From positions 496,001-560,000 of the forward strand of contig QPFY01000002.1 of the NCBI GenBank assembly GCA_003665825.1: a stretch of DNA of 64,000 bases. The letters run 5' to 3'. The stretch is from Microbotryum silenes-acaulis. Taxonomy: Eukaryota > Basidiomycota > Microbotryomycetes > Microbotryales > Microbotryaceae. Below, piece by piece: positions 46,701 through 56,476 of the stretch; positions within the stretch are counted from its first letter, which is position 1, and each line of letters begins with the position of its first letter. The notes below the pieces were generated by a model. That model saw nothing but the letters and a program-made list of their open reading frames with translations. It was not told the DNA's origin and ran no database searches. Position numbers and translations under genes: made by a program.

Positions 46701-47055
46701 CGACAAGAAATCCGGCGTTGGCGCAACACAGCCATTCGTCACGGCATCGACGGCCAGGGGAAACAACTTCATCTCGGGCGAAAAGGCTTTCACGGGCCTC
46801 GTGGCGACCCAAGACATTTCATCGCTCAAAGGCCGAAGCCAAGGCAACCTGGAAGCCAGTCACGACTCAAACGCTGATTCGCAGTTCGTCATGGGACATG
46901 GCCATACCTCTGAACGGACTGCGCCCGCAAGTGATCGCTCAGCTGACGACAGCGCGATCGCTCTCTCGGCCGTCACGCCGAAGCACCATGAGAATGCCCA
47001 TCCGACGGTCGCGCCTCGCATCAAATTCACCTGGAAGCAAGGTGGCGTCGAGTAG
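43750..47055 (+). CDS. HOS3: Class II histone deacetylase, HOS3 type
   Basis: Zinc-dependent lysine deacetylase of the Hda1/Hos3 branch. It starts at 43750. A 180-residue Ser/Pro-rich N-terminus precedes the catalytic domain. Key motifs: VIFQEACAGHRF, GIVERPERIRA, FVAIRPPGHHC (made by splicing at 45085-45160), MGFCFLNNVAVAAAH, VVILDIDLHHGNGTQDIAWR (the DxDxHH zinc/catalytic centre), MYASLHDIFSYP, LIMISAGMDASEHE and VLVVLEGGYSD. GTQDI followed by a long insertion, and the SLHDI...SYP segment, match Hos3 more than Hda1. After about 46700 the tail is disordered and poorly conserved, ending WKQGGVE. The introns near 45085-45420, 45597, 45911 and 46135 are short and in phase. Confidence 0.92.
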
Positions 47056-48081
47056 CTGTTGTATACTTTTCCTGGGTGTTTGCAGAGGTGGCCATAATCA
47101 AATACCGTAGCTAGGAAGCTGGGTAGAGGTCCCCCTGCATGGTGCTGTTCTGCCAGGTTCCTGTGCAATGCTCTATCAAGCGACGGAGCACACTGCCGGC
47201 TCCTGGTTTGGCCTCAGAACCTCGGATACACGCTCTGCATGAGACACCATCGACTCTGGGTCGGGTATTTCAAATTGCAGTTGACCCAGGCTGTTGCACT
47301 AGACGAATCGGGAATTGGTGTTCTTTGTACCAGGGTCGTGCGACCTCATATCGAAGGTTCCAACTCTTCGATATGAGGTCGCACGACGGAGCTTGAATTC
47401 CGCAGCCTGTCCGATTGCGCGACGACCCGGCCGAACACGGTGGTCGCGAGCTTGTGAGCTTTTTAGCGTCAGCGAGAAAGCGCGAGATGTGCTAGCCCAG
47501 GCGCAGCGCGCGGGTCAGGACGGGTCAGGCCTGTCAGCGCTTCAGCACTGAAAGGAGGTCAGGCTATGAGCCGATGCCGATGCCACCGGTCGGTGTACTA
47601 GATCTGGTCCGGGTGGTACGACTACTTTTCCTTTTGTTTTGCGAGCCCAGTTCGACGCGCTTTGACAGGCATTATTGCAATGCATTCGCTTCGCTCTGAC
47701 GCTCGCTATTGCTAACGCCGTTCGATCGCCGGCATCCGGCCGGGTGGACTGGGACGGAAACACGCTCGTCTTGTCAACGTGCGAGGGCCACCAGATTGCA
47801 CTGGTATACCCAAAACTGAACGAAGCGAAAAAGACGGCTGTCGACTATGGTGCTATATATTTACTAAAAGAGAAGATCGTCCATGGGGTAACTCGTCAAA
47901 TGGTATTGTCGAATCGAAGAGAAAGGGTATGCAAGCCGGAAAGGGGCGCCGGACGGCGGGGTGCCCCAACCGCGGCCCAAGGGGTACGTCCTCGAAGCAA
48001 CGCGCTCACGAGGCCACTACTTCGAGGGTGGGGCCGTGCAAGGATACCAATATCGAAAACGTTGGGACTGATTTGGGAGCT
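47056..48081. other. Convergent spacer between HOS3 and the HSF-type factor
   Basis: About 1 kb without a supported gene; it should hold both 3' UTRs. It contains a 22-bp perfect hairpin (47335-47387). A 148-codon plus-strand frame (47675-48121) has no recognised domain and overlaps the HSF gene 3' end. Confidence 0.45.
47335..47387. repeat. Perfect hairpin (22-bp arms, 9-nt loop)
   Basis: The left arm 47335-47356 (GTCGTGCGACC start) is the exact reverse complement of the right arm 47366-47387. The loop is 47357-47365. It lies 280 bp past the HOS3 stop. It could be a structural element of the 3' UTR or a small fold-back insertion; there is no T-run after it. Confidence 0.9.
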
Positions 48082-49569
48082 CTACCGTGCGTACGGGTGC
48101 GTCTGGTGTTGGGCTTGGTGAGAAGTCGCGTGCGATTTCGTCGGGCCAACGCCTGCCGAGTCCTGGCCAGGGTTGGGCCATGGCGAATTCAATTCGAGCT
48201 CATCTGTAACGAATTTCTTGGCCCTTTCTGCCTTCTTGGCCTGCCGTGCTTTACTCGGTCGAGGCTTGAGCTTGTAGAGTCCCGCTTCGTCTCCGCGAAC
48301 CAAAAGCGTGTGCCGCCAGCCGCTGAGCTCGCTCGTCTCCTGCTGCCCCAACATCGAGCGCAGTTCCGATGTTGTTAATCGAACAAAGTTGTACACCTGT
48401 GCGGGTGGTGGCGAGAAAAATAGAAAAACGGTGGAAGGGGACATGAGATCAGCTCCCCGCAAGCTGTCGATGCACTAGCGATCAGGTGCCATAGGAACTC
48501 ACATTGAGTTGACCTGCAGGGGGACGACCGTCGTGCGGAGACAAGAGGAATCGCAAGATCAGTATGGCACGCCCTGAACGCTGCCATCTTGGGAGTGAAG
48601 CGGATATCGGGACTCACGCGTAAAGCTCGCAATATTTCCATGGCCAAATAGCGCCGGCAGAACGTCGCGCGTGAACCGCTCGTTGTGAGAGACGACGAAG
48701 GACGTGCCGGGGGGGCTGCAGCCCGCGTCAGCTCGACCGCCACACTACTACGCAGTGATGCGATGGCACTCACTCCCAGCTGATCACATCGCTGAACTCG
48801 CTCGGGTTTGCGAGCATGTGATAGAGCTTCAGAATGAATGGCTTGGGTGCGTCGTCATCGAAGGAGGGCTGCCCGGTAGCAAGCTCAAGCTGTCAGCACG
48901 ACGTGCCGATCGCCCTCCGTCGCCAACGTTTGTGCTCACCTGGGAATCCCCTTCAGATGAAGTGCGCCCCCCGTGGAAAGAGCTAGCACTGGTCGAGCTG
49001 AAAGTCCTGACGTTCGGCGGTCTCGGTTCGACGGTTGGGATATATGGGTTTGCTGAAAGCACCGAGGGCGGCGGCAGTGAGTGGCCGGAAATGTGTAGGG
49101 GGGACAGGGGTACCGGCAGCCCATACGACGAGGACGGATACGAGTGAGATGTGGCCGCAAAGTAGCCCGTGGGTAGCCCGGTATGAGGTTGTCGCCTGTT
49201 TGCATATGACCATTCGTTGTTCCAAGATGTTTGCAGTGTCGGGTCGCTGATGGCTTGCCGAGCTCGGGAGCTCGAGTCGTAGGACGAGCGGTGAACGAAT
49301 GGGGGTGGGGCTTCGTACGCCAGTTCCTGTCCTCCCGAGTGACCACTCAGCGAGTTTCGAGGTGTCGGCCAAGGCTCGCCGTATTGGCCGTACAACGGAA
49401 ATGTCGGGCTGGGCAGGCAAGAGTCGTCCTCTTCGCGAGAGTGAGCGAAGGCCGGAGCGCTCGTCGCCGCGAACTCCCGAGAAGTGGAACCCTGGGCTGA
49501 CAAGTATCGGTACGACGAGCTTCCAGACGGAGAGCGGAGGCTGTCAATCTCGCCATAGCTGTACGACAT
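48082..49569 (-). CDS. HSF-type DNA-binding transcription factor
   Basis: Nuclear regulator with a heat-shock-factor winged-helix domain. The exons keep phase: 49569-48940 (210 residues, Ser/Pro/Tyr-rich, disordered), then about 48886 to the GTGAGT donor near 48778 (PFILKLYHMLANPSEFSDVISW). The next gives DPPGTSFVVSHNERFTRDVLP and LFGHGNIASFT. An 11-nt exon near 48516-48506 completes RQLN. The last starts near 48395 with VYNFVRL. Together these give the HSF helix 2/helix 3 core, SFxRQLNxYxF. The wing is longer and less conserved (GWRHTLLVRG). A short basic tail (KARQAKKAERAKK) ends the protein. No HSF coiled-coil trimerisation region is evident. It could be an Sfl1- or Hsf-related factor; the target is unknown. 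Confidence 0.82.
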
Positions 49570-52500
49570 GGTGGCTATTTTTTATCCAATCAGGAAGGTG
49601 GTCTTCAAGACGGGCGGGACGAGGAGCAAGTGAGGAATGGTGCAGAACGACAAAAGGCGGGCCAGATCAGTGGTGGGAGAGGTCGGTCGGCGGCTGTCGG
49701 ACTACACTTGACGGGCAATCTCTGGCTTGCAACGCGGCACCGATCAAAAGTCGACCGGGTGGCCAGGCACGGCGATCGAAGGGTCAGCTAGGACCCGTCA
49801 AAGTCAAATCGGGCCCCGTGTTTCATGAAGCTCACATCAGCACAGGAGTCAGGACAGCACAGCCTGAGACTTTCACAGATCGTCGTTTTTGCTCTGTGAG
49901 ACATCTTTCGCCGCCGTCCTGCCAAAGCTTACCAGTTGCCACTTCCCAACTTCCCAACGGAGGCAGCGGTGCTTACGTAGTGTCCGGCGCCTCCCTAGGC
50001 AGGCGTTTTCTTTGGCTGACGATCGCTCCTTGACTCGATTGCTCCGGCCTGTGGGCGTATTTAACAACGCTTCGCCGGGATTTCGAAAATGAATTGGGTA
50101 CACCTACCTGGAACTGCAAGAGTGTGTTATCCTCAAAACTTGAGCCCCCATAATTATCTGATGCCTCCTAGGTAAGCCGGCCCCTGTACTGCAGTTGCCA
50201 ACGTGTAGACCTGCCCCGACATCAACATTCACGCAAGATAGTGTGGCGAGGTCCCATTTACTCGTGCCGAAGCGGATGACGGCCAATTGTACCAACCTAA
50301 GTAGGTACCTAGGTGGTCGGCAGGTATGTTCTCCGAATTTTCATTTTATCTCGCAGGTACCTACTCCGTCTGGCTGATCAAGTCCCTCACGTCCAGGTCC
50401 ACACGAACTATCTGGCAAGCGGTCGGATACTTGGGGCGCCTGTCTCTATAGGTGAGCAGAAGGCACCGTCTCTATAGAACAGCCGAAGGCACGACGTGTC
50501 AATGAGCACGGTTTTTTGGCCCGCCTATCGGCACGCTGAGCTTTTGCTGGTCCTTGCACCCAACAACCAACTATCCGACATTCATCACATCTATTCGATG
50601 AAGAAGAAGAGTACGCTCAAGCCCCGCCCGGGGACTCAAGTACTAAGTGCAGGATGAACTAGGGACTTCGCAAATTTGCAAAAATGAAGTATTTCGGACC
50701 ACGGTCGAAAGCTGAGACACAATAATCACCGATTTTCACGCGCGAGCGAACTTGCCTGACGCCCGCGGAATACAGTGTTTTTGACGTCTCTGGGTCCCAC
50801 GACCTCACGAGCGAAGGAACCCGTCGCGCGAGTTAATGCAGCGCGTGCCTGACCCGTCAAAAGTGAACTTAAGCGCCGAGCGGGGGCCCGGACCCCGGGC
50901 CCAAGCGGCCCTGCGGCCCTGTGACCGTCGAGCGCTTAAAAGGCGGCGCCTTGAGGTGGCAGGCGTGCGGATCCTGGTAGATCAACGTTCGTATCTATGC
51001 CCGGACCCCTTTTTTACTATTACTCCAGAGCCAGGTGATCCTTATCCTTGTGGCTTAGATTCCTCCAATTCTGTAACATGTCGCAGACGGAACCTTCTTC
51101 GTTGGAAGGTGAGTTTAATGGTAGGCCGGAAAGTCGGGGCGTTGACAGCTTTTGATTCTCTCGATTTGAATAATTGGCTTGCTTCCTTGCTCTGCTGCGG
51201 TACACTGAACAGTTATGGCTATGACAGGTGAGCAGCTCAAAATCCCCATTTTTCGAGGAGTACTTTTCGTGGCAAGGATCTTTGCGCCGCTGCCGTAAAT
51301 AATAGGTACCTAGGTAGGAAGGTATCCAGATGAAAACAAAAATCAAAGCTCCTCGTTCCAATCCTCGTCCCAAGGCGATACAGCGAGATCTAGAGGCCAG
51401 CCCAACAGTGTACTCCCGTGAGCACCTTGGTAATGTCTATTTGTAGTGTGTTCTAGTAGCGATTTTTGTACATCCAGCAGAGGTTGTACCGTATTAAATG
51501 CTAGCTTTTTCACCGTGCGAATCAGCGAAGAGCTTCACAAACGAACAGAAAAGAGAGTCAGCCCGGCGGGGATGATCAGAGACGGCTTAGGGATGTGTGA
51601 CGAATTGCCGATAGGCAGATTTGCGTAGGCACTGAAGACGATGCCCAAACCTAAAAGCTTGTAAGCCGTAATTCGCTCCTGGTACCTGTGTTCCAATCAC
51701 TGGTACCTGGGAGGTATCTTCCTGCGAACGGGCCGATCAACTTCACACTACAACTTAAGCGCGCTCGCTCAGTAGTAAGTACACGTGCCGCTGCTCGACC
51801 AGCCTGGCAGGCGGGCGGAGTCACGCGTGACGTGTCACGTTTCGCATTGCGATGTGCGAGCAACGGCCGCGATGGGTAGGCGCGCATTTTTTTTTCCACC
51901 ACACGTGATTCATCGCTCGTCGATACGTCAACCTCAGTGCCTTGATGTGGTGGAGCTTGGAGTGCCCTCAACAGCTCCACTGTCTCTAGTTAGGTACCTG
52001 CCTCCCACATTGAGAGCTTATCCGTCACTGTACTCTTGTAGATCGTTTAAACCCAGCTTGGGTACGACACCCAGGTAGTACTTACTAATTATACTTTTTG
52101 AGGTAGGCTAGCGCGACCTTATTACCATGCAGCGTGTTCACGCGTGCTTTTCATCAAGAGTAGCTTGGCCTCCAATTGATCCATATACCCAGCTTCGAGT
52201 CAATTGCAAGTCGAGCGCGCCACTGGCCGTATCCCTTCAGCCCCGGTTGCTGAGGCGAACCGAGCACCGGGGTCCGGTCGATCTAGCTGGGCTGCTGAGA
52301 ATCTATCCACCTACCTGAGCACACCTGGCCACCTGCCTCAGTGCACTATAGGTTGGTGCTTCAAAAGATGTAGGCTACTGGAAGAGTACTCGCTGTAGCT
52401 CCGGAAGCTTCGAAGCTCGAGGAAAGCGAAGGCATGCTAATTTGCTTAAACCCCTTTTCCATGGTTTTGCGCGCATCGGTCCTCCTCCGCAGATTCCGAT

Positions 52501-53340
52501 TTGAAACATGCGTCCATGCTCAAGCGTTCACAGCTTTTGCTTGGGGTACCTCAAATAGGTAAATACTACGATGATCTCGACTACATGAACATGGACTGTC
52601 GAAGTCCAGTTGAATCTGTCTGACACCAGTGCATAGTCCGGCCGTAGACCCGTAGTTCGGAGTGGCGGCCGGTGGCGCAAGCGATCCGGCAGCGGCGTGC
52701 CGTGGTGCCAAACGTATCCATGTAGGTAGGCACTAGTACCTGACGTGTAAGCATGTGCATGCAATCTCAGGATCTGCGGGACCTTGCATTTATGACTGGA
52801 CTTGTCACTGGAAGAATCGCTCGTCGTTGTTAGGAATCAGATACACCGACCGAGTCATGATCAGTTCGTCGGCTTAGAGCGCCAAGCGCCAACGGTAGGA
52901 TATCTTTCGGTCCCGGCCGTCGGTGTTAGGCCTCTCCACGAGCAGAGACTGCATCCAGGCTACCTGGGTAGCGCGGCTAAGCGTTTCAGCTGTCTTCCTA
53001 CCTGCTTAGGTACCATTGCAGGTATGTACTTGGGTAGGTGCGTCAGAAAAATCCGGGTAAAGAATTACATTGTAAAGCATTTATGGCGCTCGCCCGAGGT
53101 TGCGAAGAACTTGGGGCGTCGACTGCCGTGGTCCAGATTCCGACTCGGCGCCAGCCCGGGCCCTTTCGGATTTAAGGACCTACCGCCGGTCCCAAGGGGT
53201 CTAGGCAGGTGATGGACACTTGAGCTGCAAAGGTTCGGAAAATCTAGCCCAATCCTGCCGTACTTACCCCTCTCTAGTTCGGTAGACTCCGCCCATTGGT
53301 GCCTAGCTCTGTTTGAAATCGGGCGCCATCATCCGGAGTT
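49570..53340. other. Gene-poor island with recurring TAGGTACCTA-type motif
   Basis: About 3.8 kb with no supported gene; every frame is short and lacks domains. It has several copies of the palindromic GGTACC core with flanking CTAGGTAGG, for example near 50301, 50356, 51303, 51987, 52722 and 52995. The base composition is lower in GC than the flanking genes. Confidence 0.5.
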
Positions 53341-53378
53341 CGAGATCGAACTCGATCCGCCCCACCCCCCGCGTAAAG

Positions 53379-53789
53379 TGTCAAGAATCCAATCATACCT
53401 TATTATCTCTTAATACTATTCACTTCCATGCCCCTACTTCATTCGTACTAGCTAGCTTCATCTCTCCTCAATTCGTCGTTCTGTGCCTGCCAGATCCCAG
53501 CGCCTGATTGAGTTCCGGTTGACACGTCGGATTCGGTTGAAGTCATCTGGATCCCGACTCAAGCAGTTGAGTACGAGCGCAAGATTGAGGATGGAAGATA
53601 GATGGAGAAGGAAGAGAGACGAGCGCCCGTAGGGCGCGCGACTTCAACCGAATCCGACGTGTCAACGCTGGGATCTGGCAGGCACAGAACGACGAATTGA
53701 GGAGAGATGAAGCTAGCTAGTACGAATGAAGTAGGGGCATGGAAGTGAATAGTATTAAGAGACAATAAGGTATGATTGGATTCTTGACA
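53379..53789. repeat. Inverted pair of copia LTR-like sequences
   Basis: A sequence beginning TGTCAAGAATCCAATC reads on the plus strand from 53379 to about 53544 and again on the minus strand from 53789 to 53640. The two are nearly identical except for one extra 16-nt block in the left copy (around 53500-53518). The right copy continues to about 53545. It is preceded, on the minus strand, by a polypurine tract (ACGGGGGGG), as expected of a 3' LTR. This fits a 3' LTR of the minus-strand copia relic plus an inverted truncated LTR beside it. Confidence 0.75.
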
Positions 53790-55612
53790 CCCCCCCGTGC
53801 TTCCATGCCACTCAAGCTGCGACATCTGTGGGCAAGGGTTGAAAGCGATTGACAGTGGGCCAGACCGGGCGGTGTGGAAGATGTTTGACTTTTGGGGGTT
53901 GTACGCCTGCAAGGAACGAGTTGGAAAACTTTTCCAACTTTGCCACTCGCGCTTAGTGCAATTTAGCGCACCGGAGATTATAGAAAACGAGCTAAATTTC
54001 ACAAAAAGTGCGCTTTTGGCACTAAAGTGCGCTAAATTGCACTAAATTGCACTAAAGCGCGAGTGGCAAAGTTGCTGATGAAGGGTTGTTGAATGTCGAG
54101 GCTGTAGTGATCTGATGACGTGACGGTAGCAGTTGCGAATACGACGGATTTGAATGTGAGTCGGGCGTGGTGACCACTGAAGGATGTGTGGACACCTTTA
54201 GCAGCCATTTGGAAAACAGAGATGATGTTGGCCGCGGCGTCCGGCGCGAAATGGACATTGGTGACTTTCACCAAGGCGCCTAGATTGGTGCGTAGTTCGA
54301 TGGAACCGATGCCTGTGACCGCGGTCTGACCGCCAATGCCGCTGATGTGACGCGACGTAGGCTTGAGGTTGCCCGTAAATAGAGAGCGATTGTTGACGAT
54401 GTGGAAAGGCGAGGCGGAATCCAGGAGGAACTGTGCAGGTTGTGTAGGAGTGTCCGTTGCCGAGATGTGGAACGACAAGAAAAAGTCGTCGAGTTCTTGG
54501 GCCGAAGGCGGCGCCGTCATTGTGGTTGAACCGTGGTTTGTGATTGTTGGCTTTGCGATAGCTGCAAATGCCGGGAGCTGTTCTGAGGCTGGTGCTTGGG
54601 TGACTGATTTCTTGTTTTTGAGGTCGCGGAGTACTGATTTGAGCTCGAAGTATTTGTTGCGGCGTTCGGCATCAGGGCATTGATCAGCCCAGTGTTTGCA
54701 CGGGGCAAGGGCTTGTGGCTTCGTTGGGTCGTTGTGGTCTCGTGTTGGTTTTGTTGTGGACCTGCGCCGCTTGTGGGGGTGCTGCGACGTAGGCGGTGGC
54801 CGTTGCTGGGGTTTCGCCCCTGGACCTCACCTCCCAACGGAGAGAAAAATGAGGTCTTCGATTTTGGGAAGGGCCGAGGCGTTGGCTTGACCCTGGTTGA
54901 ATGTTGACTTCCAGTTGCTGAAGGCATATGGCATGTTGAGGAGGAGTCGAGCAGTGAGGATCTGCTCGAAGTCGATTTTGAGGTTGCGCATGGAGTTGAC
55001 GATAATGCGAACGCGACCAGCCCATTGATTGAAGCCCGATTCGGTTTGGGAAATCTCGGGGAGGTTCCAGAAGTCTCCCACGAGGGTGGCAGCGGCTTGG
55101 GCGTCGCTTGGGCGGTAGCGACTGGCGAGTTCGAGCCAGCAGTCGTGCGCTGTGCCTTTCATTTGGCGAATAGGGATGATATCGCTGGCGCAGACGGGGT
55201 GGATGGAGGCGATGAGGACCCTGGAGGCGTACTCCTGTCCGCGCGCGTACGTGGCGTCGGTCCAGTTCACCTTGTCTCTGCCCCCAGTCATGTAGTTGTA
55301 GACGTCGTCCGGAAGGAACATATTGTAAAGAAGGACCGCTTCGACACGGGTGTGCTCGGTGTTTGACGCCTCCCGGCGCGAGAGTGAGTTCATTTCCGAG
55401 ACAGGACTTGTCTTTGTTTGTAAACGAGCTGGAACAAAATCCCGATTTCGCACCCGCAGCCTCGTTTTATTCCGGGCTTCGCGTCTTGATCGACCTAAGG
55501 TAAGCGGATCAATCGGTGGTCTCCGTTTTTCATGCGGTGCCGGCGCTTCGTAGCTGCGCACCGCCCCCTGCGACCAATAGGTACTGACTTCTTTACCATG
55601 GCACCTGATCAC
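53790..55612 (-). mobile_element. Truncated Ty1/copia retrotransposon relic (gag, zinc knuckle remnant, protease)
   Basis: A minus-strand relic. Gag (55612 down to about 54830) contains the copia-gag helical segment with HDCWLELASRYRPSDAQAA and FNQWAGRVRIIVNSM. A frameshifted zinc-knuckle remnant (PCKHWADQCPDAERR) lies near 54700-54660. The protease part (54520-54060) contains FLLDSASPFHI, where the active-site triad is normally Asp-Ser/Thr-Gly. Integrase, reverse transcriptase and RNase H are missing. A polypurine tract and LTR follow at 53789. No second LTR was found past 55612. Frameshifts and the altered active site show that it is dead. Confidence 0.75.
53935..54074. mobile_element. 140-bp terminal-inverted-repeat element (MITE-like) nested in the copia relic
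   Basis: The ends are inverted copies: CAACTTTGCCACTCGCGCTT on the left from 53935, and its complement at the right ending 54074. The inner arm (AGTGCAATTTAGCGCAC) is also inverted, with one extra 11-nt duplication on the right. No coding capacity. It interrupts the copia protease frame just after the QQPFIS segment. Confidence 0.65.
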
Positions 55613-56476
55613 TGCGTAGGTACCTATGAATGTGCGTAGATAGAATTAGGTAGTTAGCTAGCCCAACATACCAGGCCCTCGCTCCTTACGGGAGACAGAA
55701 CCAGACAGACAGCCCCCACGAAGGTTTTTTTCTCAGGAAAAGAGTGTCTTTCTCCCTTTACCTGGGTAGTGTGAGCGCCTCATAAAAGAGACTTCTTTAC
55801 TCAAGAAAAAAAAACCCATAATCCTGCGACATGTACCAGAGACGATCTACCCATAGCATGAGCATCATGCTGCCGGGATTATGGGGAGCGCGGGGCTGTG
55901 CTCGTCATTCCCACCCGCTCGGGACTTGACAAGGAATCACTTTTTTCCTATGGGTATCTACCTACCTAATAGGGATACACTGCGCGAATGTCAGGAAGGT
56001 GGCACGAGAGGAAAATGAAGTGTCACATATCTAGGATGGTGGGCTTTCGCGAGTAGACAAGGATTTGAACCCTTATGGTGAGCGCACAGAATCGACCGCT
56101 TCCGGAGCTCCGGAGGCTCAGTCCCCTAACCGCTTCACCTTATTTGACTGTCCCGGCCCACCCCCTCACGCCCCCCAGCTGGAGCCTTACTCCCACCACA
56201 TCGAAGCTGTGTAAGAGGATGAGATGCAACATGAGCCTGATCTGGTTCGTACAAGGCAAGCCATCGGCTTCCCCCCCGCCAAAACTTATCAAAAAGCCGA
56301 AGTGCGACCACACTCCCTGTATATGCAGCTGACTCAACGTCTTTAACCACGGATCAAAACGCAAAGTCTTAAATTTCAAGCACCCATAAAATCGTTACAA
56401 CAACGGTGAATACTAAAACGAAAGAATTGATCGTCGGTCCAAGAGAATCTCATAGGGTCTAACCACTCCGAGGTGC
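55613..56476. other. Gene-free end of the repeat island, with a tRNA-like segment
   Basis: No coding gene. TAGGTACCTA-type motifs lie near 55618 and 55963. A segment at about 56053-56150 has a perfect-looking B box (GGGTTCAAATCC on the minus strand) and an A-box-like TGAAGCGGTTAGG about 60 nt before it. The ends do not form an acceptor stem, so it is not called as a tRNA. Confidence 0.4.

Noticed and set aside
47675..48121. 148-codon plus-strand ORF between HOS3 and the HSF gene
   Set aside because: No recognised domain; it overlaps the HSF 3' coding end on the other strand and lacks splice signals or a plausible promoter.
50870..50935. GC-rich palindromic cluster (GGGGCCCGGACCCCGGGCCC type)
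   Set aside because: Short, imperfect and isolated; explainable by composition, with no clear arms beyond 8-10 bp.
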